50,201 nucleotides of DNA from an uncultured bacterium (GCA_945831585.1 CAMACY010000007.1:1-50201), one strand, 5' to 3'; shown: positions 1 through 9,425, counted from the stretch's first letter. The notes: generated from the letters alone by a model not told the origin. Made by a program: numbers and translations.

Positions 1-2
1 AA

Positions 3-1100
3 GTGTGCATCACCCTCTACCACGCAGCGCTGATACCCGCCACCCCTGCGCAGACGCCCAAAGTTAAATGTGTTATCTGGGATTTGGATCACACCCTGTG
101 GAAGGGCATCCTCGTGGAGAATCCCCATGTGGAGCTCCGCCGAAACTTGGTGCAACTCATCCGCGAACTGGATGCACGCGGCATCGTGAACAGCATCGCC
201 TCCAAAAATAACGAGGAGCAGGCACGCGCTGTACTCAGAGAGATGGGCATAGAAGAGCTCTTCGTCTTCTGCAAAATCAACTGGCAACCCAAAAGCATCA
301 ACATACGCAACACCATATCCGAGATGAACATCAACGCCAACACGGTTGTCTTTGTGGACGACAGCCCCTTTGAGCGCGATGAGGTCAGCTCGGCTATCGC
401 GGGAATCACCTGCTTGGATCCTGCGGAGATAGAACGTTACAGCCAAACGGAGCGTTTTCAGGTACCCCTCTCGGCCGAATCAGCGGGACGGCGCCAAACA
501 TACCGCCAATTGGAGAAAATGGTATGCGATCGACAACACTGGAAGGGGAACATCGATTCTTTCCTGCTGGCCTGTAACATTCGCTTGGAAATCTTTCGCC
601 CGGCGGATGCGCAGTGGGATAGGTGCTATGAGCTCGTGCAGCGCACCAACCAACTCAACGCCTCCGGGCGCCGATTGAGCCGAGAAGAAATCCTCGCCAT
701 GGGAGCCGACAGCCACCACGACTGCTTGGCCATGCAATCGAGCGATAAGTACGGAGCCTATGGTCTTGTCGGCTTTATGATTGTGGAGAAGAGGAAGGAG
801 GGTGCCGTCATCACCGATTTTGTCATTTCCTGCCGCGTGGCCCGCAAGAAAATCGAGCAGACGCTTGTCAACCACTTGGCTCAAGTCTACGGCGGGCAAG
901 TGTTCTTCACATTCAAAGCGACCAAGGCCAACCATCCCATGAAGGAGCTGATCGAGGAACTGGGCATGACGCTTGTGAGCCGCGAGGGGGAAGCCGAGCT
1001 CTATCGCCACAGCTACAAGGAACACTACCCCGCCATTGTCCGACTCAGCGATCGCGTCTTTGCTCAGCCCGCCTCTCCACCCTCCGAGCAAGATGCCTGA
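3..1100 (+). CDS. FkbH-like HAD-superfamily protein, probably 5'-truncated by the window edge
   Basis: The HAD motif I (WDLDHTLW) lies near residues 26-33, followed by the conserved SKNNEEQA stretch and VFVDDSPFERDEV, the order expected for FkbH-type proteins. In characterised pathways these load a glyceryl unit onto a carrier protein. The C-terminal half (LVQRTNQLNASGRRLS, then DFVISCRVARKKIE) matches the acyltransferase-like half of FkbH proteins. The frame is open to base 1 and the first usable codon is a GTG at base 3, so the true start is probably outside the window; family members often carry a longer N-terminus. It ends at a TGA 200 bp before the disrupted surface-protein gene and shows no operon link to it. 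The family is clear; substrate and pathway cannot be judged. Confidence 0.8.
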   Translation: MCITLYHAALIPATPAQTPKVKCVIWDLDHTLWKGILVENPHVELRRNLVQLIRELDARGIVNSIASKNNEEQARAVLREMGIEELFVFCKINWQPKSINIRNTISEMNINANTVVFVDDSPFERDEVSSAIAGITCLDPAEIERYSQTERFQVPLSAESAGRRQTYRQLEKMVCDRQHWKGNIDSFLLACNIRLEIFRPADAQWDRCYELVQRTNQLNASGRRLSREEILAMGADSHHDCLAMQSSDKYGAYGLVGFMIVEKRKEGAVITDFVISCRVARKKIEQTLVNHLAQVYGGQVFFTFKATKANHPMKELIEELGMTLVSREGEAELYRHSYKEHYPAIVRLSDRVFAQPASPPSEQDA

Positions 1101-1229
1101 CCCGGCCATCGGAGCAACCGCTTTTCATCCCCCCAACCGCCGTAACAGGAAGCGCATCACGACTGAAAAGCCTCCTGAATCGGGAAGAATCATTATTTCA
1201 CGTTTTTCAAGTCAAAAGCTCCTTTCGGC

Positions 1230-1258
1230 TTGCTACAGCGTGACCACTTCCGTATACT
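1230..1258 (+). promoter_or_regulatory. sigma70-like promoter of the disrupted surface-protein gene
   Basis: TTGCTA (1230-1235) and TATACT (1253-1258) are separated by exactly 17 bp, with the ATG at 1304. The leader contains a small hairpin, GCCTAG-AGG-CTAGGC, at 1265-1279. The match to consensus and spacing is good, but no transcript evidence is available. Confidence 0.6.
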
Positions 1259-1303
1259 ACAATGGCCTAGAGGCTAGGCGCTCCGCATCCGACCCCAGAT
1301 ACC

Positions 1304-1906
1304 ATGAAACCGCATCTTCCTTTGTTTTTCCGCAACTTGCTTTGTTCGACTCTGGTGCTGTCCTGCGCGGGAGCCTTTGCGTATTCATCCGCCATTCTTC
1401 TTGATTTCCAACTCGAAAACATCGAGGAGCAAGAGACCGCAGCAAGCGAACAAGCCCTCGCAAGCAGCACCTCGAGCACCATCCGCACGCTGAGCACAAG
1501 CAACACGGCGCAGAGCATCTCCGTCCCGTGCCAAGCTGCCGTGAGCTCTGTACCCTCCGCCCCAAGCCAGACGGCGGCGAGCTCTGAGCCCGCCGCCCCG
1601 CCTTCGCTTGCCTCCGCAACAACGGGCATCTCCGCAGCGGTCCAGAAGACATCCCTCCCCAACAGCCCCACCTCCCTCGTTGCTGATACCCCTTCCCCCG
1701 GGAGCAACTCCGCCCCCCTGCTCCTCGCCTCGACCAACTACCCCAACGGCGACTACACCCAAGATACCCAATCTGCCGATATCCTCACTACGGATAAAAC
1801 ATGGCAGGGCTACGAAACCGCGCACTTCAAGAATAACCCAAATCAAGCCATTCGCACAAACGGCCATACAGCATCTTTTAGCAATGTATCGCCGCGCCGC
1901 ACTTGA
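1304..1906 (+). pseudogene. 5' fragment of a PEP-CTERM/Pmp-like surface protein, interrupted by the prophage
   Basis: The first ~27 residues form a Sec signal peptide (hydrophobic core LLCSTLVLSCAGAFA). A Ser/Thr/Ala/Pro-rich linker covers about residues 45-145, followed by a folded-looking segment (DKTWQGYETAHFKNNPNQ). Host sequence ends at codon 194 (AGC AAT, 1880-1885); the last seven codons and the TGA at 1904-1906 are prophage DNA. Joining codon 194 to TGC at 31708 restores an open frame through 34137 (see that entry). The fragment keeps promoter and signal peptide but lacks all repeats and the sorting signal, so any product would be a short exported peptide. Reading-frame continuity makes the interruption secure; the ancestral function (surface adhesin or autotransporter-like) is inferred from the repeat type. 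Confidence 0.85.
1880..1885. repeat. left target-site duplication (AGCAAT)
   Basis: AGCAAT here and at 31702-31707 flank the prophage. Mu-family transposition usually duplicates 5 bp. The shared string is 6 bp, so the duplication is either 6 bp or 5 bp (AGCAA or GCAAT) with one chance match. The outermost prophage base is therefore uncertain by one position at each side. Confidence 0.8.
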
Positions 1907-1932
1907 GAAACAAGCCGTGAATAAATGAGAAA
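1904..1932. repeat. left-end transposase-binding motifs (two TGAGAAA copies)
   Basis: TGAGAAA occurs at 1904-1910 and 1926-1932, 22 bp apart, about two helical turns. The first copy begins 18-19 bp inside the prophage end, matching the distance of the outermost TTTCTCA from the right end. Inverted orientation at the two ends and repeated spacing fit MuA-type end sites. Binding itself is inferred. Confidence 0.65.
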
Positions 1933-2003
1933 TTATCGGCTTAGCCTGCCAGCCACCTGCCACCAATCGGCAAGCCCTCGGCAGAGGGGCTGCCAGCCAA
2001 CTG

Positions 2004-2032
2004 AAAAGGCGTTGAGGATTTCCCCCAACGCC
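2004..2032 (-). terminator. terminator of the leftward late operon
   Basis: On the minus strand GGCGTTG (2014-2008 complement) pairs with CAACGCC around an 11-nt loop and is followed by TTTT. It lies 17 bp beyond the last late ORF stop at 2049. The plus-strand side is also followed by a T-rich run (TGATTTATTTT), so it may work in both directions and shield phage from host transcription. Confidence 0.65.
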
Positions 2033-2048
2033 TGATTTATTTTCCTGC

Positions 2049-2269
2049 TCACTCCAGCGGCCATTGATAGCTCACATACGCCACGCGGTTGTTTCTAGCC
2101 GCCCTCAGCGGGTCAATCCCGCACGCCAACAATATGCTCAAGCAATCGCGTATCAGGTCGCGCCCGGAGGCTGATGCCTGCGGCTCATGCGCCACATCCT
2201 TGGGCACAGGCCGAATCACCAGCACCCCATGTGCGCCGTCCTCTTTCGTATCGTGTATTGCTCACTCAT
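2049..2269 (-). CDS. small terminal late gene, readable only with a -1 frameshift
   Basis: An ATG at 2269 overlaps the stop of the upstream tail-tip gene (ATGA), but its frame stops after 17 codons (MSEQYTIRKRTAHMGCW). A second frame, open from just after a TGA at 2268-2266's neighbour codons to a TGA at 2049-2051, encodes a protein-like sequence (GVLVIRPVPKD, then LIRDCLSILLACGIDPLRA, ending VSYQWPLE). A -1 shift near CGAAAG would join MSEQYTIRK to EDGAHGVL and give 73 residues. It could be programmed frameshifting, an inactivating mutation, or translation from an internal GTG. Function unknown; its place after the tail-tip gene suggests a fibre-associated or assembly role. Confidence 0.45.
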
Positions 2270-4701
2270 AACTCAATCGATTGGTCTTGTAAAGAAACCG
2301 TAAACTCAGCATCGATGCTGCCGCTTCCGGCGGCGTTGTCCGGGTCGTAGTGCCAGCTTGAGTTGCCGCGCACCGCGACCACACCGCCGGCTCCTGCCTC
2401 AAAATCTGCTGCAAAGGTCGCCGGCAAGCAACCGGTCACGCCTGCGGGGCTGGTGCTGTAGTCGTTCGTGTGCGCCGTGGTCACGCTCCCTGCATCGACT
2501 GACACAACAGGCCCGCCGGATGGCTCGCCGCTGTTGTTGCCGGAGGCCGAGGCAGGGCTCACCGTGATAGTCGGTGTGGCTTTCATCGCGCGGCGCAGGG
2601 CAATACCTTTGAGTACTCCTTTTTTCAGCGCCACAGTGTAGATTTTGAAATAGCGCTTGACCCCATTGACGGAGTACAGCTTCCGGCGCCCGGTGTTCTT
2701 AAAGGATAGGATGTTGCTCTGCGGCAGGCTCTCGCTATCTGCCCAGCCGCTTTGCGGGAACTGCGCCGCCACGGTCACCGAGCCCGCCACATAGGTGCGC
2801 ACGGTGCAGCTCTTCGGGTCAGTGTCGCCGTACATATAGCTGCTGCGCCATTGCAGCGTGGCGCTCGTGCCCTCATATGATGATGCGGTAAAGCCATAAA
2901 ACATGGTGCATGCGGTGCCGTTGTAGCTGTAGCTGCCGCCGTTGCTTGTGCTCATACGCACCTCGGCCAGATATCGCGTGCCCGCTGACCAAAACAGATC
3001 CTCGGCCGTCACATCGATATCGAATCCGAATTGGATCGTCACCACATTTCCGGCGGCATTCTGCACGTTCGTGCGGGTGGCGTGGATGGCTATGTGGTTG
3101 CCCGCCGTGAAGTAATAGCCGTCTTCCGGCGTGAGGATGCCGTCATCCCCGCCCGTGTCATCATCGTCCGGTTCCGGCGGGTCTACCGTCCCCGGCACAG
3201 GTTCCGGCTCGGGAGGGTCAGGATCCGGGCTCGGGAGCGGATCCAGTCCGCTTTCCGGCCAGGGCTCCCGCCCTGTGCCCGCGCCCTGGTTCTCCGGGTC
3301 GTCCATCCCCGCGAGCGGCTCCGCAAAGTTGCTGGCCGTCAGCAGCACCCCATCGGCTGTCGTCCCGGCAATCGCCACATAGAGCGGGCCGTAGGGGCTG
3401 GTCAGAGTGGCTGCCGCCAACAGCTCATAGGGTGGTGCCACCGCCGGCCACACATCTTCACCCGGAGTGTACCAGCCCACATTGTAGCCGATGCTCACGC
3501 CCCTTCCCTCGATGCTCGCCGGGTCAAATCGGTAGTCCTGTGCCGTTTCGCAGGGTCCATCGCCAAAGCCTGGGGTGATATCTTCGGCGGCATCCACCAA
3601 ATACCCGCGCACGGCATCGCCCCAGGTCTCATAGCCGGTCGCCTCCTGCACTGTCGGCGCCACTGTCCAGTGAACCCCGCGCCAGGACGTGCCGAACATC
3701 CGCCCGTTGTGGAAGCGCCCGCAGAGGCTCACGGGAACGGCCATTGCCGGCGGCGACGGTAATCCCGGAGACCGTCCTACCCGGCCTAAATAATTCTCTG
3801 TGCCTTGCAAGCCGGGTGCTGCCTGCACCTGCACCTCATCTTCCTCCACGGCAGGTTCCGAGCCCTCTTCTTCCCACGGCAGCGCCGCCGCCCAAAAGGG
3901 TGCAAACGGCCCGCCCTCTTCCTCCAGCTTCTCGCGGGATTCCTCGCCGTCCACCTCGTAGGGCATCCCCCACGCGCTCCACTTCATACGCGCTGCGTAG
4001 GGGCCTGCCAAATGCAAATCATTCTCGTCAAAAAACCAGCTCCTTGTCGTGTAGAAACACAGCACATTGCCGCAGGGTACCGCCCAAATCGTCACCCGGT
4101 AGGCGTTTTTCCAGGTATAGCGCTCCGGGTCATCGGGGTCTACCTGATATTCCCCCGGCTCCGGGTGGTAGATGTAATTGGCCAGTACCTCCCAGCACAC
4201 ATCACCCCGCCAGCGTCCATCAGCGGCGCGCAGGAAGCGCTCGCGCTGCTCCATCGGGCAAATGTACAGTTGCGGCAGCACCGCGCGGCCGGGCGCATCC
4301 TGCGGCAGCCCATCTTTACCCGCGCAGCCAACATACCCCGCGCCGCAGCACTCCTCATCCCCTGTATCACCCGCCGAAGGAGCCTCGTTATCCTGCGTTA
4401 GGCGCAGCCATATTCTGCCCTGCCAGTACGCTACCAGCAGGCGGCCGGGTATCTGCTCACCCCCGGCAGCGTCCAGATCCGTCACCACCTCCCAGCCCGT
4501 TACTGCCGCATATTCTGCGGCCTCGCAACTACCCCAGGCCAGCGGGGCATACGCGGGCGCGCCACCGCAGCGGGTGGTGGATTGACCGCCGACGCTCACC
4601 GCGCACACGCCGAATGCCGCACCGCTGCACGGCACGATTCCCAAGCTGTCGCCCTCTTCATCGTAGCTGCCCGCCTCTTTGTATTCCTCGATATGTATCA
4701 T
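2266..4701 (-). CDS. phage tail tip / receptor-binding protein candidate (811 aa)
   Basis: This is the last large late gene and its ATG overlaps the stop of the upstream hub gene (ATGA at 4698-4701). The N-terminal ~480 residues are Trp/Tyr/Gly-rich and look beta-structured. An acidic Pro/Asp/Glu linker (about residues 480-530, PSPDPDPPEPEPVPG) leads into a C-terminal beta-rich region of about 280 residues with many Ser/Thr/Gly. A hinge-like linker followed by a distal beta domain is common in tip proteins that touch the host. No enzyme motif is visible. The assignment rests on position and architecture, not on a recognised family. Confidence 0.5.
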   Translation of the reverse strand: MIHIEEYKEAGSYDEEGDSLGIVPCSGAAFGVCAVSVGGQSTTRCGGAPAYAPLAWGSCEAAEYAAVTGWEVVTDLDAAGGEQIPGRLLVAYWQGRIWLRLTQDNEAPSAGDTGDEECCGAGYVGCAGKDGLPQDAPGRAVLPQLYICPMEQRERFLRAADGRWRGDVCWEVLANYIYHPEPGEYQVDPDDPERYTWKNAYRVTIWAVPCGNVLCFYTTRSWFFDENDLHLAGPYAARMKWSAWGMPYEVDGEESREKLEEEGGPFAPFWAAALPWEEEGSEPAVEEDEVQVQAAPGLQGTENYLGRVGRSPGLPSPPAMAVPVSLCGRFHNGRMFGTSWRGVHWTVAPTVQEATGYETWGDAVRGYLVDAAEDITPGFGDGPCETAQDYRFDPASIEGRGVSIGYNVGWYTPGEDVWPAVAPPYELLAAATLTSPYGPLYVAIAGTTADGVLLTASNFAEPLAGMDDPENQGAGTGREPWPESGLDPLPSPDPDPPEPEPVPGTVDPPEPDDDDTGGDDGILTPEDGYYFTAGNHIAIHATRTNVQNAAGNVVTIQFGFDIDVTAEDLFWSAGTRYLAEVRMSTSNGGSYSYNGTACTMFYGFTASSYEGTSATLQWRSSYMYGDTDPKSCTVRTYVAGSVTVAAQFPQSGWADSESLPQSNILSFKNTGRRKLYSVNGVKRYFKIYTVALKKGVLKGIALRRAMKATPTITVSPASASGNNSGEPSGGPVVSVDAGSVTTAHTNDYSTSPAGVTGCLPATFAADFEAGAGGVVAVRGNSSWHYDPDNAAGSGSIDAEFTVSLQDQSIEL

Positions 4702-6872
4702 TTGTCTGTTTTTTCGGGGTCACGATAAAGCACAACGGCTTCCCATTGCTTGGTGCTGCGGCTCCAGCGCGCCTTCACAAAAAACTCGCGGCCGGCCTGC
4801 CACTGCTCGCTGATATCCGTGGGCTGCACATCGATGATGCCCGCCGGGCTCGGCAGTGGGCCGCCGTTCATAATCATGCGGCCATCATCTTCCATATACA
4901 CCGCGAAAGGCTCCAGCCGCGCTGCCTTGGAATCTACCCTGTGGCCGGCGCTCGCGCTACCGCCCACCATGGGGTAGTTATCGGATTCTTCCTCACCGTC
5001 ATCCCCATCACTGCCGGAACCGCCGGGACCTTCTGTGTCCTTAACGGGCGGCAAGGTCTGACGTGCAAAATCGCTTTGCATATCTGCCAACGCCTGCATT
5101 TTGCCCACTTGCTGCCGTTGCAGGATGGCATCCACACCCACCGGGCCTCCGGCGCCTGTGGTCAGTGTCAGCTCGCCCGTGAACGGGTTCCAGCGCGCAC
5201 TCTTAAGGACTCCGAATTGATCGCCGTGGCGGTAGGCGCTTACTTCGGCTAGGCGGATGCTTCCGTGTGACCCGCCCGATCGGCTGTTGTAGTAATCAGT
5301 CAAGGCTTGGATGTAGTCGCGCTGCGAGAGTTCCGCCGTCTCCGAAGACGAGCTGCCCGAGCCGGTGGTACCGCCGGTATCGCCCGGATTCGCATCTGCG
5401 GTCGCCGCCGGCTGACCATTGGTGCCGCTCTGGTAGCGCGTGCGGCGGCGGTTGATAAAGACACCGTCCAGCGTCAACTGCGTGTAGCTCACCATGTCCT
5501 CCGCGCCATCCTCACCAGCTACTTTCATCGTTCCGGCAAAGAATGCCATCACCTCCTTGCCGCTCAGCACGCCCGTGTAGGCTTTTTTCAGCCACACATA
5601 CTGCCGCAGCGTGCCCCGGCAAAACTTCAGGCCGCTCACATTACCGCGCGAATCTGAGCTTGCGGGGAATTGCCCCTCATAGCACACATACAGCTTCTGA
5701 TTGCCGCCGGCGGTAAACTCTTCGTAGTTCGCCGGGCCATTTCGGCTCTCCAGCAGCGGCGGCTTCAACAGCTTCACTCCTGCCAGCGTGCTCGTTTCGT
5801 CATCCTCATCTGCCTCCGGGTAGGCATCTGCCACCGGCATCGGCTCAAACACCGCCGCGCCGAAAGCCAAACAACTCACATTCGTCTTGCGTATCTCCGG
5901 CAGGTAACGGCCCCAAAACTCATGGCATGCTGTTCCATTACTCACCGCCGTGCGCATATCCACCGCTTCACCATCATTCACCGTTTGCCATCCGGCCGGC
6001 ACCTCGTATCCTTTCACAATGTGCCATTCGCCGCAGGCCGCCTGCACAGCGGCGGTCTGCTGCTGATCAAGCTCGCTCTTTGTTGCGCTGTTGCGCACGG
6101 CGACAGAGACCTCTTCCACGGGCACGTGGTACACAAAGGCTCCCGGCTGGAAGATGCTCTGGCCTTCCGGCAAGGTGAACTCATAGCGCCCGCGCAGAGC
6201 CACCACCGGGGGCACCTCCCATGCGGTGGTGCTGCTGCTCGAGCTCACCACTGATCCCGGCAGGTGCTGCGCCTTCAATCTCTCCAGCGTTGGCAGTTGC
6301 AGCCCGGCGGCTTTGCTGACTGCGCCTCCCGTGCCACCCATCAAATGCAGGGTGCCTGTGCGGTGGTCATACCAGGAAGCGGCATTGGGCACCCAGCGCG
6401 CGGCGGCCAAGATGTTGCTCCACACACTTTCCGTGCCGCTGCTGAATACCGCCATGACCGAGGCCGAAATACCCACCTCCACGCTCTCCTCCGCCAGCAT
6501 CTCGCAGGAGCTCATGGAGCTCAGCGCTTGCTGCACCATGTCCGCTGCACTTTCCAGCCGCTGCTCGGAGGAGTAGCTGCTCTGTTTCACCGGCAGTACA
6601 TCCAGAACCGCCACCACATTCTGCACTTCGACGCGTGTCACCCAAACGCAGGTGTCCTGCGCACTCTCGATGCTCGTCACCCAGCCTCGGAACACACAGT
6701 CGCCATCCTGCATCACCCGCAGCGCCGCTCCAGCCGCAAAGGGCAGCGGCACCTGCGCCGTCAGTGTGCCTGAAAATTCCATGCTCAGCACATCGGCCGC
6801 CATGCTCTTGTAGTCTATGCTGAGCTGTCTGCAGCCCAGAGCCGTCAATTCTTCGAAGGTCAATTCCATCAT
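4698..6872 (-). CDS. phage tail hub / baseplate-like protein (about 724 aa)
   Basis: The frame extends to a TTG at 6881, but the ATG at 6872 (MMELTFEEL), beside the tape-measure stop at 6875, is the likelier start. The first ~120 residues (a beta-strand-rich segment with DGDCVFRGWVTSIESAQ) resemble the start of hub proteins of the gpD/gp44 type, where a small domain reports a local displacement, but similarity is weak. A Ser/Gly-rich linker near residues 490-510 (TGGTTGSGSSSSETAE) and an acidic linker near 620-635 separate three blocks. The order tape measure, hub, tip is normal for long-tailed phages. The specific role is inferred from position. Confidence 0.5.
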   Translation of the reverse strand: MMELTFEELTALGCRQLSIDYKSMAADVLSMEFSGTLTAQVPLPFAAGAALRVMQDGDCVFRGWVTSIESAQDTCVWVTRVEVQNVVAVLDVLPVKQSSYSSEQRLESAADMVQQALSSMSSCEMLAEESVEVGISASVMAVFSSGTESVWSNILAAARWVPNAASWYDHRTGTLHLMGGTGGAVSKAAGLQLPTLERLKAQHLPGSVVSSSSSTTAWEVPPVVALRGRYEFTLPEGQSIFQPGAFVYHVPVEEVSVAVRNSATKSELDQQQTAAVQAACGEWHIVKGYEVPAGWQTVNDGEAVDMRTAVSNGTACHEFWGRYLPEIRKTNVSCLAFGAAVFEPMPVADAYPEADEDDETSTLAGVKLLKPPLLESRNGPANYEEFTAGGNQKLYVCYEGQFPASSDSRGNVSGLKFCRGTLRQYVWLKKAYTGVLSGKEVMAFFAGTMKVAGEDGAEDMVSYTQLTLDGVFINRRRTRYQSGTNGQPAATADANPGDTGGTTGSGSSSSETAELSQRDYIQALTDYYNSRSGGSHGSIRLAEVSAYRHGDQFGVLKSARWNPFTGELTLTTGAGGPVGVDAILQRQQVGKMQALADMQSDFARQTLPPVKDTEGPGGSGSDGDDGEEESDNYPMVGGSASAGHRVDSKAARLEPFAVYMEDDGRMIMNGGPLPSPAGIIDVQPTDISEQWQAGREFFVKARWSRSTKQWEAVVLYRDPEKTDK

Positions 6873-6874
6873 TA

Positions 6875-8866
6875 TCAGCAAATGTTTGTGCGGTTCATGT
6901 TGGCAATCTGCTGCTGCAAGCTCAATTGCCCCTGCCGCAGTGCTTCAATCTTGGCAGCATGCACCGCCGCCGCGCCTGCCAGCTCCGTGGAGGTGGTGCT
7001 AAAGGCACCCATTGCCGCTACCGCCGCCTCACTCACCGCGCCTTGCTCCTGCATCGCCTCGGTTCCGGCGCCCAGTGCGCCGTCCAGCCCCTCCAGAGGT
7101 GCGGCACCACTTGCCGAGCTGCTGCGCCTCGCGGCGGCGGCTGCCTCCTCGGCCTGCTGCCGCGCGCGGCGCGCGGCTTCCTCTTGATCAAACACGCTCT
7201 GCCGCCGCTGCTCCTCGGCTGCCGCCGCTTCCGTCTTGTCCATGGCATCCAGCCGCCCCGCGTAATCATCCACAAAGCCCTGCTGCTGCGCAATGCGCTC
7301 CAGCAGTTGCAGAATCCCCAGCACGGCCTGATTATCCAGCCCGCTGTTGCCCAGTAGCCGCAGGTCGTTGCCATAGCGGCGGCTCTGATCATCGGACACG
7401 CTGAGTTGCGCGCTGCTGCTCATCATGGCCTCGATCTGCGCCAACACCTCCGGCTCGCGCGCCGAGCGCTCCAGCAAAGACTCCAGCGCCGCCACCGCCG
7501 GCTGCTGATCAGCGCTCGCTCGCTCGCGGAGCAGTTGCAGCTGCTCTGCCAGCAGTCGGCGCAGCTCTTGCAGCCCGGATTCCTCACCGGCCTTTTCCGC
7601 CTGCACACCGGCGCGCTCTTCCTCTCGCGTCAGCGCCGCCCGCGCCTCCGCTGCCGCTGCCTCGGCCTCTCCCGCCGCCGCTTCGGCGCGGTGCGCCAGC
7701 GTGGCATCCTCTTGGGCGCGGCGCTGCAACACGCCTTGATCCTCTTCTGCCTGCGTGCGCTCCAACTCCGCTACGCGCGCCTGTGCTTCTGCCAGCCGCT
7801 GCCGCGCGTCCTCCTCCTCCAGGCTCTGCGTTTCGGCATCCTTACCCAGTCGGGCGCGCTTTTCCTCCCATGCTACCAGCATCTTGGCCACCACTTCGTC
7901 CAGGTTGATGTCGACCATCTTGCCGTCCACTTCTTTTTGGGTCGTGATACCCAAATACTGCGCGGCGGGCAATATCTCATCGCGCAGTGAAGCGCGCCGC
8001 TGCACCGCACGCGCGTAATCTCGCTCGGCCATGGCGTTTTCATAGGCATTATTCAGCAGAGAAGTGTCCGGACCGTTCATCACCTGCTCATTTGCATCTG
8101 CCCACTGTTGCGCCAACTGCTCCCAGTAGTCGCGGCGCTCCTCGCCCCCTTGCCCCAAAATGCCCGCGCGCGTGGCCGCTTGCAGGCTGTCGCTCAGGTT
8201 TTGCATGGCCGTGCGGCTTTCCGCCGCCTGCGCATCGTACTGAGCCTGCGCCTCATCGCGTGCCGCGGTGGCCTCGCGCATCCGCTGCCCCTGCGACTCC
8301 TCGCGCGCGGCATCTTCCATGCGGCGCACGCCCTCCAAATGCTCCCGGGATGTAATCTCGCCGCGTGCCCTCTGCCCGTCCAGTATCGCCCGCTGCACCC
8401 CGCGCCGGTTGCCCTCGCGCTCCGCTTGCATCTGCGCCATATCGGCCTCAAAGGCGTGGCGCGCGCGCTGCTTCTCCAGCAAGCGCTCATTGAGCGCTAT
8501 CTGCTTTTCCAAGCTTTCATGCGGGGCTCGCATTCGCGCCGCAGCTTCTGCTTCCTGCCGCGCCAGCTTCCATTGGTTGGCCACTTTCTGCCCGGCCTTG
8601 ATAGTTTCTTCTTGCAGCTTCTGCCACCATTCCATCACCAGCCGCACCGATGCCACCACCTGATTGAACAGGCCAACAATCGCAAAGCCTTTGGTCAGGA
8701 TGTCCATCGCCCCCTTGGCCATGCCTAGCGCGGTGGTCAGCCCATCGGTAGCACTTGCCGCGCCCTGCATGGCGCCCCTGATCTCCGCCTCCGCGCGCTT
8801 TGCCTGCCCGGGCAGAGCACTCGTGTCCAGCGCTATTCTGATTTTGACATCCGGATCTTTACTCAT
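6875..8866 (-). CDS. tail tape-measure protein
   Basis: 663 residues, dominated from about residue 95 onward by charged Ala/Glu/Gln/Arg-rich coiled coil (for example ELERTQAEEDQGVLQRRA). A short N-terminal segment carries a hydrophobic stretch (GFAIVGLFNQVVASVRLVM, about residues 60-78) as in many tape measures. It lies between small tail genes and the hub protein, the standard place. If helical throughout, a chain of this length would span very roughly 100 nm, a moderate tail. There is no peptidase or lytic domain motif. The next gene's start overlaps this stop closely, suggesting coupling. Confidence 0.8.
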   Translation of the reverse strand: MSKDPDVKIRIALDTSALPGQAKRAEAEIRGAMQGAASATDGLTTALGMAKGAMDILTKGFAIVGLFNQVVASVRLVMEWWQKLQEETIKAGQKVANQWKLARQEAEAAARMRAPHESLEKQIALNERLLEKQRARHAFEADMAQMQAEREGNRRGVQRAILDGQRARGEITSREHLEGVRRMEDAAREESQGQRMREATAARDEAQAQYDAQAAESRTAMQNLSDSLQAATRAGILGQGGEERRDYWEQLAQQWADANEQVMNGPDTSLLNNAYENAMAERDYARAVQRRASLRDEILPAAQYLGITTQKEVDGKMVDINLDEVVAKMLVAWEEKRARLGKDAETQSLEEEDARQRLAEAQARVAELERTQAEEDQGVLQRRAQEDATLAHRAEAAAGEAEAAAAEARAALTREEERAGVQAEKAGEESGLQELRRLLAEQLQLLRERASADQQPAVAALESLLERSAREPEVLAQIEAMMSSSAQLSVSDDQSRRYGNDLRLLGNSGLDNQAVLGILQLLERIAQQQGFVDDYAGRLDAMDKTEAAAAEEQRRQSVFDQEEAARRARQQAEEAAAAARRSSSASGAAPLEGLDGALGAGTEAMQEQGAVSEAAVAAMGAFSTTSTELAGAAAVHAAKIEALRQGQLSLQQQIANMNRTNIC

Positions 8867-9330
8867 ACATCAATAGGCTCAGAAACATTAAAATCAAACG
8901 ACACGTGGTAGCCCACATGGCTTTCAAAGGGCGTGCTTTCGCGGTTCAGGTCTTCTGCCTGCACCGTGTTGAGCGTGGCGTGCATTTGCCATCTTACCAG
9001 AGGGGCGCTGCGCTGCCCCATAAAGGCCGTTTCATAGAGCAGCGTGCCCTCCGGGTGCCCATACAGCCAGCGCCACAGCTCATGACGCGCCGCCACCGCA
9101 CGCTCCAAACAGGCGGCCTCTGAGTAGCGGTCAAACAGCAGGCGCATACTCACATTACCCCGGCTGTGGTGAGCTGCCCAGCGCGACCGCAGCAGCGCAT
9201 CTTTCTGCACCTCGGCCGAGCCCTCAAAGCGCGGCTCGGCATCCTCCAAATCCAGCGGAGCCAACAACTCCACTGCCTCGCCGCCCTCCGGGGTGTATGT
9301 GATCCTGTGTCTGCTTAAAAATACTCTCAT
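8863..9330 (-). CDS. conserved-looking phage tail protein of unknown function (155 aa)
   Basis: The ATG at 9330 overlaps the stop of the small frame upstream, and its own stop overlaps the tape-measure ATG (8863-8866), so it is embedded in the tail operon. The sequence is a mixed alpha/beta globular protein (LEDAEPRFEGSAEVQKDAL, then ELWRWLYGHPEGTLLYETAF), with no signal peptide or membrane segment. In siphophage gene order this slot can hold a tail assembly or distal-tail component, but I do not recognise the family. Confidence 0.5.
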   Translation of the reverse strand: MRVFLSRHRITYTPEGGEAVELLAPLDLEDAEPRFEGSAEVQKDALLRSRWAAHHSRGNVSMRLLFDRYSEAACLERAVAARHELWRWLYGHPEGTLLYETAFMGQRSAPLVRWQMHATLNTVQAEDLNRESTPFESHVGYHVSFDFNVSEPIDV

Positions 9331-9425
9331 ATCCCGAGTTTGTGTTGGTAAAAGCTCAATTCATGCAAGAGCCGGCACAATGCGCGGGCGTCAAATATCT
9401 TGCCCACCTGGCCAGGCTGCCAGCC
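9327..9425 (-). other. second small frame downstream of the 48-aa ORF, possibly reached by frameshift
   Basis: This frame is open from just after a TAG to a TGA at 9327-9329, 32 codons, without an ATG. Its Leu-rich, amphipathic end (LCRLLHELSFYQHKLGI) looks like real coding sequence and leads straight into the ATG of the next gene. A further stretch in the same frame just upstream (HKGGRTVLHNGAL, then TAG) also looks protein-like. Either it belongs to a frameshifted chaperone or the locus has been damaged. Confidence 0.3.

Noticed and set aside
8664-8876. Small plus-strand ORFs across the tail and capsid genes
   Set aside because: All are antisense to coherent minus-strand genes, have no promoters or ribosome sites, and have biased composition typical of shadows.
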